From Caballeronia megalochromosomata (lineage in GTDB: Bacteria > Pseudomonadota > Gammaproteobacteria > Burkholderiales > Burkholderiaceae), in contig LRBF01000014.1 in assembly GCA_001580565.1 (NCBI GenBank), forward strand, positions 1-39,209: a DNA stretch of 39,209 nt, read 5' to 3'. The position numbers and the translations under genes were made by a program. Within the stretch, counting starts at the first letter, position 1; each line of letters starts with the position of its first letter. Of the stretch, positions 25,827 through 35,458 are shown piece after piece. Under the pieces are notes generated by a model. It was not told the DNA's origin and did not search any database. It saw nothing but the letters and a program-made list of their open reading frames with translations.

Positions 25827-28800
25827 TCAGGCACGGCCATCGACGCCGACGAGCGCCGAACCCGAGTTCGGCGAGTTCAACATGGCGTTGGGATGCTGGA
25901 CAGCACCCTCATCATCAAATGATAGGCAATCGGACGCGGCCGAGCGACTGACAGTCTTTCCCGACAAAGCCCCGCCTGTTTTATGCGTCGACCCGGCGCC
26001 GTGTGTACCGAGCGTCACGCCCGACATCTGACGCGCGGCGAGCGCAACGTCGTCAGCAGCGAGTGCGCTAAAGGCGCTGGCTTCGACTTCTCGCCACAGG
26101 CGTTCGCGTGCGAGCGCCTCGTCGCCGGACCACCACAAGGAGAAAGCGAGCATCCGAGAGGCGTGGCGGCGATCCGGCAACGACCCCGCAGTCTGCTCCA
26201 CCTTGCTCCACGTGGCCGTTGCAAGCGTCCAATCCTCTCGTTCCGTCGCGACCTCGCCCAAGGCGCGCATTGCAGTGATGTCGCCGGGTGCCTTCTCGAG
26301 CATGGCCAACAACACGGCTTGCGCTTCATCTTGTCGTCCAACGGCGCGCAACGCTTCGACAAGCTTCATCGAGGCGTCATTGTGCGCCGCGGCATCGTCC
26401 GGTGACATCAGTGCAAGTACGCTGCGCCAGCCGTCGCACGCCTCGTTCCATCGGGATTCGGCGGACGCGATGGACGCCAATGCGCGCGCCGCCCCTAGAT
26501 CGGTGGGACGATTTGCGACGAGTGCCAAAGCGAGCACGTTGAGGCCCTTCAGCTTGCCGAGTGCTTGCCGCGCGATGACAAGGCCCCGCGCGACGCGGCC
26601 GAGCCGCGAACCGCAAGGCGTAGCGTAAGCCTTCGCGAATTCCTTTTCCGCGCTCACGTAGTCGCAGACGGCGAGGGCTAGTTCAGCCGCTTCGAGATGA
26701 ACAAAAACATCGTTCGGATAGATCGCCTGTGCTATGCCGAGGATGTGCTCCGCAGTCTCGATCTCACCAAGTCCACGGTGCATCGCGCAAAGCGTCAGTG
26801 CAACGTCGAGTTCGTGCGCCGACTCGCTCGCATGCATGTCTCCCAAGGTATCGACGAACATCGATGATGCTTCGCGGGCGTCCGTCCAATGAGCGGCACT
26901 CCACGTCTCGTGCTCGTCGGCGAGCGCATCGAATGCGGCCGCGCTGGCATCGCAAGGCGGGGCAATGCGCAGCGCGCACATCCACGTGCCGCGTGCCTTC
27001 ATGAAATCGCCCTGCTCTTCGGCGAGCAACGCAAGTGTACCCATCGCGCGTCCGGTGCTTTCGGTATCGACATTGGGATGCGCCGAAGTGAGCGCTGCTA
27101 GCGCCAAACGTCGGGCGAGCACGAAATCATTCACCTCGAATGCGGCGCGGCTCATTTGCGCGAACTCGGGCAATGCGATCTGATCATCCGGCGGGCCGTC
27201 GAGCAGTCGCGCAGCATGCTTCAGCGCGTCAGTGTCGCGCTTCGCGTGCATCAGTGCGCGAATCAGTTGGCGCCGTGCGTGGATGCACGCCTGTGCGTCA
27301 TTCGCGTCGTGCGGATCTGAAAGCTGCGTGACGACCTGATCCCAGCGTTCAGCGGCTTCGTCCCAGTCGCCGAGCATGGAAGCGATTTCGGCGTATTCGA
27401 TCGCACCCGCGATGCTTGTCTGCGGCCCCACGTTGGCGGCATTGAGTACACCTCGTGCCGCATGTGCGTCGCCGAGCCTGCGCCATACCTGCGAGCCACG
27501 CAACGCGGCCTGGGTGCGTTCCTCCAAGGTGAGTCCGCTCATCGCTCCAATGGACGCAGCCCGCTCAACGGCGACGCTCCACTTTTCCGCCGCAATCGCT
27601 TGTTCGAGACCTTCGAGTGCCTGCTTCCCGGTGAGCGGTGTTGCGACGGCGGGTTTGTCGAGCGCCGCGATAGCCTCATAGGTGCGTTCGCAGTTGCGAC
27701 CATCGCGCAACGGCAGGAAAGCTTCGGCGCGAGCGTGATACTCGAGAGACATCTGGCCGCCGCTCGTGAGAATCGCGGATACCGCATCGAGCACCTCCGC
27801 ACGCTGCTCGCATACGGGTCCGAAACCGTCGGCGTCGAAGTCGAAATAGCCCTTCTTGACGATATGACTGCCTGAATACACTTCCGAACGATCGAACTGG
27901 AAATACACGATGGGCCGTCGCATCAGCGCAAACTCGAAGGCAACCGACGAGTAGTCCGTGATCATCACCGCTGCTGATTCGAAAACATCCTGGATGCTAC
28001 CGTCGTTGTGCAATAAAAGTTCAACGTTGTCCGGAAGATCGAATAAATGACCATAGGACTGCACGTTCGCATGAGGATAAAAAACGATGCGATATCCATG
28101 AGCCCGCGCCAAGTCAGAAAGCGCGTCGCTACGAAGCAAACCGTTCCATTCCTTGAAGTAGGTGCTCTCCGCGAAGTTCCGATTCGTGTCCCGGCGAAAT
28201 GTCCCGGGCACTGTTGCGCCCATCAGGGATTTGCGCCACGTCGGCATGACGAGCAAGATTTTTTGTTGAACAGGTGCACGGACAAGCCGGTCATGACGGG
28301 GAAATCCGCTCAACACCACTTCCCGAGTCGAGAACTTATAGGGCGTTCCTGTACTCGCGATTGAGTCAAACTCGCGCGGAGCCGACGTCACAAGGCAATC
28401 GATCGCCTTGGAATTGAACCAGTCGGACATGTCGTGCATCGTCACCCCGTGTTGCAGGAAGGTCAGACGATAATCCAGACTTCCAAACATGTTGGGCGAC
28501 ACCACGTTGAGAATGTACGCGTCGATGTGCGATGACGCGAAGTGCGAGCAATTGAGCATCAGAAGCTTATGCCGAAGCCCACCAAACGGGACGAGCCGAA
28601 ACCCTTCGCGCTTGAGCCGCTTCCAATCATGCGATGAGCGCGCCAGCAGAAAAAAAGCATTGATCTCAGGCCGCGATTCTTGTAAGTACCGATACAAATG
28701 CTCGGCGTTATCGTCAGCCTGCACCTCGCGATCCATCAATGCCCACGCGCCCTGATATTTCTTCTGCACTGCTGGAAGTCTAGCCAGCCAACGGACGATC

Positions 28801-30302
28801 TGGGTAGTCAAACCCCGGCTTCCTGACGCATTCCGCCGGTCGGCCTCGAAATGTGCGCGGATCTCGTCAGTCGACAGCGATGCATATCGCTTGCCCTTGA
28901 GCGATAAACGGACTTCCTCGCAATCGAGCATGACCGACAGGCTGGCGTATTGCCGAAGCGGCAGCCAGACGATCCTCTCCTGCACAAAGGGTGAGCCGGC
29001 GAAAATGTGGCTGCGCGAAGTCGCAAATGCAGGCGTGACCTCAACGCCGTCCAAGCGGAACGATTCAAAGGCCGGCGCCGCCGCGAAGTATCTCAACTTG
29101 ATAAGTTGACGGCCAAAATCCACGCCGTCGATATAGACAATCTGATACCTCGGGCTTTCGCCCTTGAACGTCGCCATCAAGCCGACTCGTTGCATGAACC
29201 AGATGCCACCCAGTTCGAACTTTTCGATCGTGTCTGTATCGATATGAGCGAAGATTTCGTGCAGCAACTCAACAAATCGCGTTCGTTGCTCGTCGCTCAG
29301 AAACGCCAGATGGTCGTCCTTGTTAACGAGACGCTTAAAGTACCAAATCAGGTGATAGAGCGCCACTCGTTGTACGAACACCGGTACGCCACCCGTTCGC
29401 TCAGACCAGGTGTGCATCAACGCAAGAACTCCATGCTCCAGCACGTCCGCGTAGAGACCTTGCTTTTCCCACGCGGTATCGAGTGTGGAGGAGCCGTCGG
29501 AGCGCTTACGGTAATGGTATTTCGAGGCTTCGCAGAATATCGACCGCCGATTTTCGGTATGCAAAAGATAGCTGTTGACGAAGTGGGCGTCCTCGAAATT
29601 CGGCTTGATGTTTTCACCAAATCGTAGCTGACTTCGAGAAATCACTGACGCATCGAAGAAGACTGAGTTAACCGAGAGCTGGATGTGCGGTTCCTTCAAG
29701 AAATCTACAGTCTTGGTGCCCTTCGAAAATCGGTATTTCAGCGGATGAGTATCCGATTCGCGCTTTTCACGCTCGTGATAAAAGATGAAATTACACGACA
29801 CCATCGCTGGCGGCTGCTTCGCCGCCGCAATGACCTTGTCTACCTGCTCGAAGTAATCAAGAGAAACGAAGTCATCCGGGTCGATGAACGTGACCCAGCT
29901 TCCGGTCGCAAACTCGAGCCCGAGATTCCGCGCCGACGCCTGGCCACCGTTCTCCTTTCGCACATACTTGATGTTGTCCGGATACTTTCGCTGCCACTTC
30001 TTGATAATGCGCGCCGAGTCGTCCGGCGACCCATCGTCCACCATGACGAGTTCGATGCAAGCCCGAAAGTCGAGCGTCTGTGCAATCAAACTGCTGAAAT
30101 ACTCATCGAGATACGGCGCGACGTTATACACAGCACTCACCACCGAGTATCGCCGCGCGCTTTTCACTGAGCCGGCTTTCAAGGAGGTCTTGGGCTTGCC
30201 TCGCAGCCCAGCAAACTGGCGCTTGCGGTTCTCGATGAAGTCATCGATGAACTTGCCTGGATCGCGGCGAAGTTTGCGAAATTTCTTTCCAAAATTGCTC
30301 AT
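25827..30302 (-). CDS. Large capsule polymerase: GT2 domain + TagF-like glycerophosphotransferase domain + repeat tail (1491 aa)
   Basis: Residues ~50-270 form a GT-A (GT2) glycosyltransferase with SVVSAVYNVAPYLDEYF, VDDGSPDDS, ENGGQASARNLGLE and FIDPDD (nucleotide/metal site). Residues ~560-870 match the CDP-glycerol glycerophosphotransferase (TagB/TagF) fold, with FLQHGVTMHDMSDW (~620), VMPTWRKSLMG, PHANVQS, and ITDYSSVAFEFAL (~782) holding the conserved DYSS. Residues ~880-1430 are Ala-rich, TPR-like helical repeats (W/A/L pattern such as WDEAAERWDQV, WNEACDGWRSV). Such GT/TagF/TPR proteins polymerise teichoic-acid-like, phosphodiester-linked capsules in other Gram-negatives, so a phosphate-containing polymer is inferred. 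The start MSNFGKKF follows an 85-bp gap that may contain an attenuator. The substrate cannot be read from sequence. Confidence 0.88.
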   Translation of the reverse strand: MSNFGKKFRKLRRDPGKFIDDFIENRKRQFAGLRGKPKTSLKAGSVKSARRYSVVSAVYNVAPYLDEYFSSLIAQTLDFRACIELVMVDDGSPDDSARIIKKWQRKYPDNIKYVRKENGGQASARNLGLEFATGSWVTFIDPDDFVSLDYFEQVDKVIAAAKQPPAMVSCNFIFYHEREKRESDTHPLKYRFSKGTKTVDFLKEPHIQLSVNSVFFDASVISRSQLRFGENIKPNFEDAHFVNSYLLHTENRRSIFCEASKYHYRKRSDGSSTLDTAWEKQGLYADVLEHGVLALMHTWSERTGGVPVFVQRVALYHLIWYFKRLVNKDDHLAFLSDEQRTRFVELLHEIFAHIDTDTIEKFELGGIWFMQRVGLMATFKGESPRYQIVYIDGVDFGRQLIKLRYFAAAPAFESFRLDGVEVTPAFATSRSHIFAGSPFVQERIVWLPLRQYASLSVMLDCEEVRLSLKGKRYASLSTDEIRAHFEADRRNASGSRGLTTQIVRWLARLPAVQKKYQGAWALMDREVQADDNAEHLYRYLQESRPEINAFFLLARSSHDWKRLKREGFRLVPFGGLRHKLLMLNCSHFASSHIDAYILNVVSPNMFGSLDYRLTFLQHGVTMHDMSDWFNSKAIDCLVTSAPREFDSIASTGTPYKFSTREVVLSGFPRHDRLVRAPVQQKILLVMPTWRKSLMGATVPGTFRRDTNRNFAESTYFKEWNGLLRSDALSDLARAHGYRIVFYPHANVQSYGHLFDLPDNVELLLHNDGSIQDVFESAAVMITDYSSVAFEFALMRRPIVYFQFDRSEVYSGSHIVKKGYFDFDADGFGPVCEQRAEVLDAVSAILTSGGQMSLEYHARAEAFLPLRDGRNCERTYEAIAALDKPAVATPLTGKQALEGLEQAIAAEKWSVAVERAASIGAMSGLTLEERTQAALRGSQVWRRLGDAHAARGVLNAANVGPQTSIAGAIEYAEIASMLGDWDEAAERWDQVVTQLSDPHDANDAQACIHARRQLIRALMHAKRDTDALKHAARLLDGPPDDQIALPEFAQMSRAAFEVNDFVLARRLALAALTSAHPNVDTESTGRAMGTLALLAEEQGDFMKARGTWMCALRIAPPCDASAAAFDALADEHETWSAAHWTDAREASSMFVDTLGDMHASESAHELDVALTLCAMHRGLGEIETAEHILGIAQAIYPNDVFVHLEAAELALAVCDYVSAEKEFAKAYATPCGSRLGRVARGLVIARQALGKLKGLNVLALALVANRPTDLGAARALASIASAESRWNEACDGWRSVLALMSPDDAAAHNDASMKLVEALRAVGRQDEAQAVLLAMLEKAPGDITAMRALGEVATEREDWTLATATWSKVEQTAGSLPDRRHASRMLAFSLWWSGDEALARERLWREVEASAFSALAADDVALAARQMSGVTLGTHGAGSTHKTGGALSGKTVSRSAASDCLSFDDEGAVQHPNAMLNSPNSGSALVGVDGRA

Positions 30303-30354
30303 GTACGACTCGTGATTTGATGTGCGGCGACGCTGGTTATCGGCTGTTAAAAGA

Positions 30355-30378
30355 TACTCGCGCCCCTGCGATGGGCGC
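30355..30378 (-). terminator. Weak hairpin between the GT2 and polymerase genes
   Basis: GCGCCC / GGGCGC arms (30360-30365 and 30373-30378) with a short loop, followed on the minus strand by GAGTATCTTTT. The U-run is short and displaced, so this is at best an attenuator or processing hairpin within the capsule operon. Confidence 0.3.
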
Positions 30379-30387
30379 TTCGCAGCT

Positions 30388-31401
30388 TCAATAGCTGCCG
30401 AGCAGGAACTTCAACCGACGCATTGGGGTGTCGAGCCTGTCGGCGTGGCCTGGCCGGTTGTCGAACAGTACCGAGTAACGATTCACGTCAACGTTGCTGC
30501 GCCGGCACATGTCCGACCATGCGCCGATCAGCGATAGATCGAACGTGGTCGACGGCGCGGTTGTGGTTGCCACCGCCGATGGCAACTGGTCGGCGAGTTT
30601 CTGCCGAAACCGGCTCGCGTTGCGCGTGCGCGCCTCGTAGTAGATATCCCGACGCGTCGAATGCCAAAGATGAAATGCCACTTGGCCGCGCAAGAGCGAG
30701 GGCAAAGCAAGGCGCGCAAGTTGTCCTCGGAACCCGGAGGCGAGAAGCGGAGCGCGAACCGGCGCATCGATCAGCATCTCGTTCGAGCGAGGAATGGCGT
30801 CGTGAAGCCAGCCAAGACGAATCAGGAAGTCGAGGTCTTCATAGCCGTGACCGCTGAAGTTGCTGTCAAACGCACCGGCCCGGCGGTAATCCTCCGTGCG
30901 GAACACCGTTACCGAACTCGGAATTGCCATGTGCAGGAACGGCGCGCGGCGGAAACGCAGATAGTCGTTCAACAGCCTTTCTGGCAATACGCGACGGCGA
31001 ACGAGATCTGCCGACCCGCGGCGCGACAGATAGAGGCAGGGCAACACCTGGAACGGCCTTTCGTTTGCGAGAACGGATGCACCTACGCTGGCGAGAACAT
31101 CGCGGTCAACGAACACGTCGGCATCAAGCAACAGCGTGAGCGGCGTCTTCACGTGTTCGATGGCCTCATTGCGCAGTCGCGCCATGTTCACTTCACCATC
31201 ATAGAATGCGCCACTCACCAGCAAGGCACCATGACGCGCGCATAGGTTCTTCAGGATACGGTCGCAAATTCCACCGCGATTGTTGTGCCCGATGACGACA
31301 TGCAGCCCCTGCGCCTGAGCGCGAGTCAGCAGCCGGGCGACGCGTCTCAGCAGATTCACGGGACGGCGCGCGAGATCCACGGGAACGAGCGCTGTAATCA
31401 C
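30388..31401 (-). CDS. GT2-type capsule glycosyltransferase (337 aa)
   Basis: This is a GT-A glycosyltransferase, likely adding a sugar to the capsule repeat or primer in the cytoplasm. The N-terminal Rossmann strand is ITALVPVDLARRP. LLLDADVFVDRD (~95-105) carries the DxD metal site, NMARLRNEAIEH the donor-site helix, and SGHGYEDLDFLIRLGW (~185) the Glyco_transf_7C-type acceptor motif with the catalytic ED pair. The length is in the normal range. The start is GTG 31401, overlapping the phosphodiester glycosidase stop (GTGA), so the two are translationally coupled. The donor sugar cannot be assigned; the general pattern recalls chondroitin/K5-type capsule transferases. Confidence 0.85.
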   Translation of the reverse strand: MITALVPVDLARRPVNLLRRVARLLTRAQAQGLHVVIGHNNRGGICDRILKNLCARHGALLVSGAFYDGEVNMARLRNEAIEHVKTPLTLLLDADVFVDRDVLASVGASVLANERPFQVLPCLYLSRRGSADLVRRRVLPERLLNDYLRFRRAPFLHMAIPSSVTVFRTEDYRRAGAFDSNFSGHGYEDLDFLIRLGWLHDAIPRSNEMLIDAPVRAPLLASGFRGQLARLALPSLLRGQVAFHLWHSTRRDIYYEARTRNASRFRQKLADQLPSAVATTTAPSTTFDLSLIGAWSDMCRRSNVDVNRYSVLFDNRPGHADRLDTPMRRLKFLLGSY

Positions 31402-32405
31402 TGCGTCGGCTCCGTCGATTCAAGCGTGGCGTGTTCTCCGAAGCTAAAGCCCAGGTTCGTAAGCACGCGACGGAAGCCTTTGTCTGGCCCCGTCTCCGAT
31501 ACTTCCCTCCCACCGGGCGCGTGCGAGCGCAAGGGCGTATCGAGCGGATGTTGTTTGATTGCGAGCGAAAGCGGGCCCGTCTTCAATGCCTCCGGGTCGC
31601 AGACCTGGCCGAGCGGAATCGGCTTCAGCGCCTTAACCGCAACCGGTTCAAGCGCCGGGGCATAGCTGAATGTTGCGGACCCGCCGCCGTCGAGATTGAT
31701 GGCGTCTGTCACACCGCATGCACGCATCACGCTCGCAAGCCCTTTGAGCGACAGACCCTTCGAATCCGGCCGCCTTCCCTCGACCATGACGACCACCACA
31801 CGTCCCGTGTCGCGCTGGATGCCCACCGCCATGCGTGGATCGAGATCGAGCGTCGGGTTCACGTGAGTCTCGTCGACGAGCAGTTCTCGATGCACGACGG
31901 CGCCATCTTTTCCGCGAATCCAGTCGCCCGAAACGATCACATCGAAGCGACTTGCCTCCACGTGATCCGCGTAGTCTATTGCCGGCGGGCCTTTTCTCCT
32001 GAGCGCGAGCACGGCCGGCGCATGACCCATCAAGGGCGGCAGGCTGGACTGAAAGTCATAGGCTTTGTATGGATACGTCGCAGACTGGCACTCGGGAACG
32101 TCGTGCGCGGGCATCCAGAAGAATCCGGCGTTGATCGCGAGCAGCGCCCGGGTCCTCGCCTGCCACGCGATCGTCGTCTCGCGATGAAGCGGGGCGCGTG
32201 CATCGCAATCTGCCACATCGGGCTTACTCGCGATGGGCACGACGTCCGACGCCATCTCGACGACAGCGACGTACCCCTTCACCGGCACCGACCCTTCGCC
32301 GTTGTCGTAAGTGCCTTCCAGCGTTCCAAGACCAAGGCCGCCCGCGCATGCCAACGCGGGCAGCATTGCACAGCACGCCGCCGCGATCCACCTTACCCCC
32401 TGCAT
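31398..32405 (-). CDS. Secreted phosphodiester glycosidase (NAGPA/DUF2233 family, 335 aa)
   Basis: The NAGPA domain family includes the mammalian uncovering enzyme, which hydrolyses GlcNAc-alpha-1-phosphodiesters; bacterial members occur in polysaccharide loci. Residues 1-20 form a signal peptide ending ACAGG. LLAINAGFFWMP (~90) and AINLDGGGSATFSYA (~255) are the family's two hallmark motifs, and ILVDETHVNPTLDLDPRMAVG-type strands lie between them. I placed the start at ATG 32405 (MQGVRW) because GAGGAA lies upstream and the signal peptide then begins properly; the frame is open to 32528 but would add 41 residues and overlap kpsD. It is in the capsule operon, 67 bp after kpsD and overlapping the GT2 gene. 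Likely periplasmic or outer-surface. Confidence 0.88.
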   Translation of the reverse strand: MQGVRWIAAACCAMLPALACAGGLGLGTLEGTYDNGEGSVPVKGYVAVVEMASDVVPIASKPDVADCDARAPLHRETTIAWQARTRALLAINAGFFWMPAHDVPECQSATYPYKAYDFQSSLPPLMGHAPAVLALRRKGPPAIDYADHVEASRFDVIVSGDWIRGKDGAVVHRELLVDETHVNPTLDLDPRMAVGIQRDTGRVVVVMVEGRRPDSKGLSLKGLASVMRACGVTDAINLDGGGSATFSYAPALEPVAVKALKPIPLGQVCDPEALKTGPLSLAIKQHPLDTPLRSHAPGGREVSETGPDKGFRRVLTNLGFSFGEHATLESTEPTQ

Positions 32406-32472
32406 CTCGTTTCCTCGCTCGTTGCTGGATAAATCTCGCATACTTGCCGTGGCGATCGCGCGCATGACGCGC

Positions 32473-34299
32473 TTACAACCCGAGTGCCACTTTCGCGCTG
32501 ATTGCAATCTGATAAAGAATTTGCGCAATGTCCTTTACGAACTGACGCGTCTTGAAGTCGACCTTCGGCAAGACGATGATCTGGTCGCCCGGCTTTACCG
32601 TCTTGTCGCGGCGCGCGTCTGCGAAGGTGCCGTCCAGATGAGAGATGATCACGCGAGAGCCGTCCGCATCCTGCGAGAAACCGCCGGCTTGCGCGATATA
32701 GTCGTCCACGGAAAAGCGATCATTGGCGGCGATGGTATTGGGGAACAGCACCTCGCCGCCCACGAGCACGAGACCGTCCTTCGCCGGGACGCGCAGCACG
32801 TCGCCGTTTTCCAGGAGCAAGTTGTCCCGTACCTCTCCCGTGCCGATCACGGTTTGTCCGGTCGGCTGAATCTTGCGCGCGCGATCGACCCATTGCAGCG
32901 CAAGCGCCGCTTCGTCCTTGCGCAAGCGTGCCTCTTCCTCGGTGCCGGAGCGCGCGGTCAATACAGCCGCTTCGAGGTGTTGCAGTTCGGAGTCGAGCAA
33001 CTGCTTCTGACGCTGCTTGACACTCATGCGGAAAAGCTGCACGTCCTCCGTAGCAGATCTCTCGGTCATCTGCACTTGCGACAACAACGAGCCGAGGCGT
33101 GTGCCATAGGGCAGCACGTACTCCTGCTGGCCGCGATGCTCGCCCTCTACCCGTACGGTGATCGTGCCGGGCTGTTTGTCGGCTGTGAATTCGATCTGAT
33201 CGCCGTTGTGCAGCAAGACCGAAGGGCCGCTGGCGAGCGGAAAGTAGTCGACATTGACGGTCGTGCCGGCGTTGCGCGTCACGCGCACATGCGTCGCCGC
33301 TGCATCCGGCTTGGCGGCCGATGCAATCTGTGTGAGCGTCGTCGAGGCCCCGACAAACTCGAAGCGGCGTGCGGTCGATGCGAGCCCCGTCACGCTGACG
33401 GTGCTATGACGTGGTCCGACGAAAATCACGTCGCCATCGGCCAACGGCGGAGAGCCGAGGTCGCCGCGCAACAGGAAGTCATACAGATTGAACGTACCGC
33501 GCACGACGCTTCCACGCTTGACCTGCACATCGAGGAAAGAGCCTCGATCCGGATCGATGCCGCCCGCTTCGTCTAGATATCGAAGTACCGTGTCGCTCGA
33601 CGTCCCGTCATACATGCCCGGATGCCGCACGAAACCCGCGACGTATACGCGCACCGGTTGCGCGGCCTGCAGGTCCACGTAGATGGAAACGCGACCGCTG
33701 AACACACGACGCAGCGCGCTCGTGACGGCCGCCTGCAGGTCGCGGTTGGACACACCAACGACTCGAAGAGGACCCGCGTGCGGCAGAAAGATCGAGCCTT
33801 GAGAATCGACCGTCAGCACGGCGTCGAAGTCGAAACCGCCCCACATGCGCAACCGGATACGATCGCCTACGGAAATCGAATAATCACCGTTGAAGGTGAC
33901 GGACTTGCCGCGTGCAAACGCGCCGGTGAAGAGTTGCGCGCCGAACACGTCGCTGGCAGCGTTCGCGGCGTAATCCTCGCGCTGCGTTAGCGTCAGGAGG
34001 GGCGTCACGTTATCGGGCAATGCGGGATCGCCAGGTGTGGCGCGCGAATCGTCGAAGAATGGCCGGGCGCTCATCGAAGCATTCGGGCCGCCGATCGGGC
34101 CATCCGTCATCGTGGTAGGCGCCGCGTTACCGATGCCGCGGCTGAAACCGTCGGCAGAACTCGATGCTGTCGCGGCGGACGTGCGCTGCCCATAGACAGA
34201 CTGAAGCGCGACATCGGTCCCCGCCAGCGAATCCACACGCGCGGCAAAAGCGCTCAAAGCAACCGACGACAACACACCTACTGCAAAGACACGAAACAT
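32473..34299 (-). CDS. kpsD: Capsule export outer-membrane/periplasmic channel protein KpsD (608 aa)
   Basis: KpsD is the outer-membrane polysaccharide export (OPX) component that links KpsE to the cell surface. An N-terminal signal peptide (MFRVFAVGVLSSVALSAFA) is followed by a low-complexity region (~30-120). Next come the poly_export domain (YSISVGDRIRLRMWG, GSIFLPHAGPLRV, ~150-235) and several SLBB domains (VYVAGFVRHPGMYDGTSSD, LVGGEVLFPNTIA with DDYIAQAGGFSQDA). The length is a little above E. coli KpsD. No lipobox cysteine is evident. The start ATG 34299 is chosen over the frame-open 34350 because only it begins a signal peptide and lies 4 nt after the kpsE stop. Confidence 0.94.
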   Translation of the reverse strand: MFRVFAVGVLSSVALSAFAARVDSLAGTDVALQSVYGQRTSAATASSSADGFSRGIGNAAPTTMTDGPIGGPNASMSARPFFDDSRATPGDPALPDNVTPLLTLTQREDYAANAASDVFGAQLFTGAFARGKSVTFNGDYSISVGDRIRLRMWGGFDFDAVLTVDSQGSIFLPHAGPLRVVGVSNRDLQAAVTSALRRVFSGRVSIYVDLQAAQPVRVYVAGFVRHPGMYDGTSSDTVLRYLDEAGGIDPDRGSFLDVQVKRGSVVRGTFNLYDFLLRGDLGSPPLADGDVIFVGPRHSTVSVTGLASTARRFEFVGASTTLTQIASAAKPDAAATHVRVTRNAGTTVNVDYFPLASGPSVLLHNGDQIEFTADKQPGTITVRVEGEHRGQQEYVLPYGTRLGSLLSQVQMTERSATEDVQLFRMSVKQRQKQLLDSELQHLEAAVLTARSGTEEEARLRKDEAALALQWVDRARKIQPTGQTVIGTGEVRDNLLLENGDVLRVPAKDGLVLVGGEVLFPNTIAANDRFSVDDYIAQAGGFSQDADGSRVIISHLDGTFADARRDKTVKPGDQIIVLPKVDFKTRQFVKDIAQILYQIAISAKVALGL

Positions 34300-34303
34300 G
34301 ACT

Positions 34304-35458
34304 TCAATCCCGATGGTCGCGAATGATCGCGCCGAGCAAAAAGATGACACCCGCGATCAGCACCGACACCACCGCGAACACAATCACGCTGTATAGCCGC
34401 CGCGGCTCGAGCGATTCCTGCGGCAGGTTGGCGGACTGGAGAATGGAGACGCTCTTGATCTTGCGGGTGGCCTCGACGCGCGCCTTTTCGAGCGCGACGA
34501 GCGCCGTCTTGTAGACGTCCTCCATGAAGACGGCCTCGGCCTGAAGCCGCTCCTGCCTCTCCACGAGCGCATTGAGCGGATCGCCTTTACGCGATGCGAG
34601 ACGGCCCTGCTCGGTTGCAATCTGACGCTGAATGGCGGCGACCTGTGAATCGATCTCGATCATGTCGGGTGCATTGGCCGTGAGATACCCCTCCATTGCG
34701 TGCTTTTTCGCGGTGAGGTCGGCGCGTTCGGCTTCGAGACGCGCGACGACTTCCGACACGCTTTGTACCGTCGCCGTCGGCGACACGAGGCCATTGCGGT
34801 TCTGAAATTCGAGCAATTTTTTGCGCGCGGCCCTCATGCGGTCGCGAATCGTCACCAGTTGCTTTTCGATGAACGAAACCTGTTCTTCCGCGAGTTGATT
34901 GTCCTCACGGTTCATTTCGGATTCGCCCTCGCTGACGAGCGCCTGGGCGAGCGCCTGCGCCATTTGTGGCGTATAGCCCTGCGCCCGCACGACGAGCAGT
35001 TGACTGTAATCGTCGTAGGTCGCAGTCACGCGCGAGAGGTAGTACTTGTAGAAGCGCTCATCGGGGGCGTCGCGGTCCCACAGGCGCGAGAACAGGTCAC
35101 GGCGGGAGTCGCTGAAGTGCTCGCGCAGATGGAGCTTCTTGTCCAGCCGCCGCATCATGTCGACTGACAGCATCCGGTCCCTGAATAGAAGCAGATCGCG
35201 CGACTCGCTCGAACCCGAGATGACCGAAAGCAGGTCGCCCGACGGTCCGCGCGCAACCGAGTCGGTGCGCGCCACGACGACGTGCATCTCCGATACGTAG
35301 CGGTCCGACGCGATGCACCCCCAGTAGAGCGAAGCACCGAGAATGGCAATCAGAACGAGCAGTTTCAGCCAGTGACGCCGCCAAGTGCGCACACTGGCTT
35401 TCGCGAGCGGAAATGTCTGCGTCACGCGCAGTAGAACATTGGAAGGGTAGAGCTTCAT
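34304..35458 (-). CDS. kpsE: Capsule export inner-membrane protein KpsE (384 aa)
   Basis: KpsE is a polysaccharide co-polymerase (PCP-3) that spans the periplasm between the KpsMT transporter and KpsD. One N-terminal membrane helix (~31-50, LKLLVLIAILGASLYWG) precedes the Wzz-like domain (DRYVSEMHVVVARTDS). A long periplasmic helical/coiled-coil segment follows (~190-310), then PQESLEPRRL and a C-terminal membrane helix (~355-380), the standard PCP layout. ATG 35458 overlaps the kpsT stop as ATGA. Confidence 0.94.
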   Translation of the reverse strand: MKLYPSNVLLRVTQTFPLAKASVRTWRRHWLKLLVLIAILGASLYWGCIASDRYVSEMHVVVARTDSVARGPSGDLLSVISGSSESRDLLLFRDRMLSVDMMRRLDKKLHLREHFSDSRRDLFSRLWDRDAPDERFYKYYLSRVTATYDDYSQLLVVRAQGYTPQMAQALAQALVSEGESEMNREDNQLAEEQVSFIEKQLVTIRDRMRAARKKLLEFQNRNGLVSPTATVQSVSEVVARLEAERADLTAKKHAMEGYLTANAPDMIEIDSQVAAIQRQIATEQGRLASRKGDPLNALVERQERLQAEAVFMEDVYKTALVALEKARVEATRKIKSVSILQSANLPQESLEPRRLYSVIVFAVVSVLIAGVIFLLGAIIRDHRD

